Shown piece by piece: positions 63,802 through 64,000 of a stretch of DNA of 64,000 nt. A program made the position numbers and the translations under genes. Numbering within the stretch: position 1 is the first letter of the stretch; each line of letters opens with the position of its first letter. A model generated the notes under the pieces. It was not told the DNA's origin. It saw nothing but the letters and a program-made list of their open reading frames with translations, and searched no databases. The stretch is taken from positions 66,304 through 130,303 of the forward strand of contig NZ_WOEI01000002.1 in assembly GCF_009733925.1 (NCBI RefSeq), given 5' to 3'. The DNA comes from Streptobacillus canis (lineage in GTDB: Bacteria > Fusobacteriota > Fusobacteriia > Fusobacteriales > Leptotrichiaceae).

Positions 63802-64000
63802 ATGACTTTAAACTTAATAAATAATATTGAAATAAATACTGTTATGGATTTATACAAAATAAAGAAAATAATAGAAGCAGAAGCTATAGAAAAGGTAAAT
63901 TATTCAGAACTAGGTAGAGAACTTAATAAAGATCCAAGGACAATAAAAAAATATATACATACAGACACAGAAAAGTTAAAAATTAAGAAAAGAATATTTG
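63802..64000 (+). CDS. IS21-type transposase IstA-like protein (3' truncated by window)
   Basis: The first 66 residues are visible. VMDLYKIKKIIEAEAIEKVN and YSELGRELNKDPRTIKKYIH read as the N-terminal helix-turn-helix of IstA-type transposases, where a MDxYxIKxLxxxG-like start precedes IAxxLGxSRxTVRKYL. The DDE core and an istB partner should lie beyond the window edge. A ribosome-binding GGAG (63790-63793) and a TATAAT (63763-63768) precede the ATG. Other helix-turn-helix regulators cannot be excluded from so short a piece. Confidence 0.5.
   Translation, partial: MTLNLINNIEINTVMDLYKIKKIIEAEAIEKVNYSELGRELNKDPRTIKKYIHTDTEKLKIKKRIF

Overview
The window is very AT-rich, tightly packed, diderm bacterial chromosome. 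Several genes belong to outer-membrane biology: BamA, a TamB-like protein, several signal-peptide proteins ending in an aromatic residue as beta-barrels do, and lipoproteins. They sit among housekeeping genes arranged much as in low-GC anaerobes. The combination fits Fusobacteriota, most likely a Leptotrichiaceae-type organism with a reduced genome (Streptobacillus, Sneathia or Leptotrichia relatives). That assignment is inferred from gene content; no marker was searched.

Layout. 1-5.8 kb: the end of a peptide-binding lipoprotein gene, a convergent MFS transporter, an outer-membrane protein, a divergent sigma-factor-like gene and a Nif3 gene. 5.8-6.4 kb: RNase P RNA, then a short terminated transcript that may be a small RNA or an attenuator. 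6.4-14.8 kb: hemW, an EamA transporter, a heterodimeric ABC exporter, a thioredoxin-like protein and DNA polymerase I. 14.8-19.7 kb: a patch with two broken genes (an outer-membrane protein and a secreted metallopeptidase) around HAD, HD, rluD and DUF3267-type genes. 19.7-47.2 kb: long co-directional clusters for translation (tex, ileS, glyQS, rsmE, rsfS, rsmG), lipoprotein and cell-wall maturation (lspA, PBP2, ddl), outer-membrane assembly (tamB-like, bamA), stress response (hslO) and ribosome assembly (der). 47.2-52.5 kb: an outer-membrane protein, a secreted nuclease and a convergent S41 peptidase. 52.6-56.7 kb: a SufU-type scaffold, tmk, hisS and aspS.

56.7-63.6 kb is a type II CRISPR-Cas locus: cas9 (1264 aa, all catalytic motifs present), cas1 and cas2, without csn2 or cas4 (type II-C layout), and an array of 23 repeats and 22 spacers on the same strand. 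Two separate anti-repeats can be seen. One lies on the minus strand between aspS and cas9 and ends in a terminator, a classical tracrRNA arrangement. The other lies in the leader and pairs in cis with the first repeat through a roughly 40-bp imperfect stem. The array ends in a degenerate repeat and a terminator-like hairpin. A gene resembling the IS21 transposase IstA follows and runs out of the window.

The most interesting points are the leader hairpin and the second anti-repeat, the sigma-like gene in the position usually held by sigA next to nif3, a site-2-protease homologue whose HExxH is lost, the short transcript before hemW, and a spacer that reads as the start of a serine-recombinase gene. 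No tRNA or rRNA gene was recognised.
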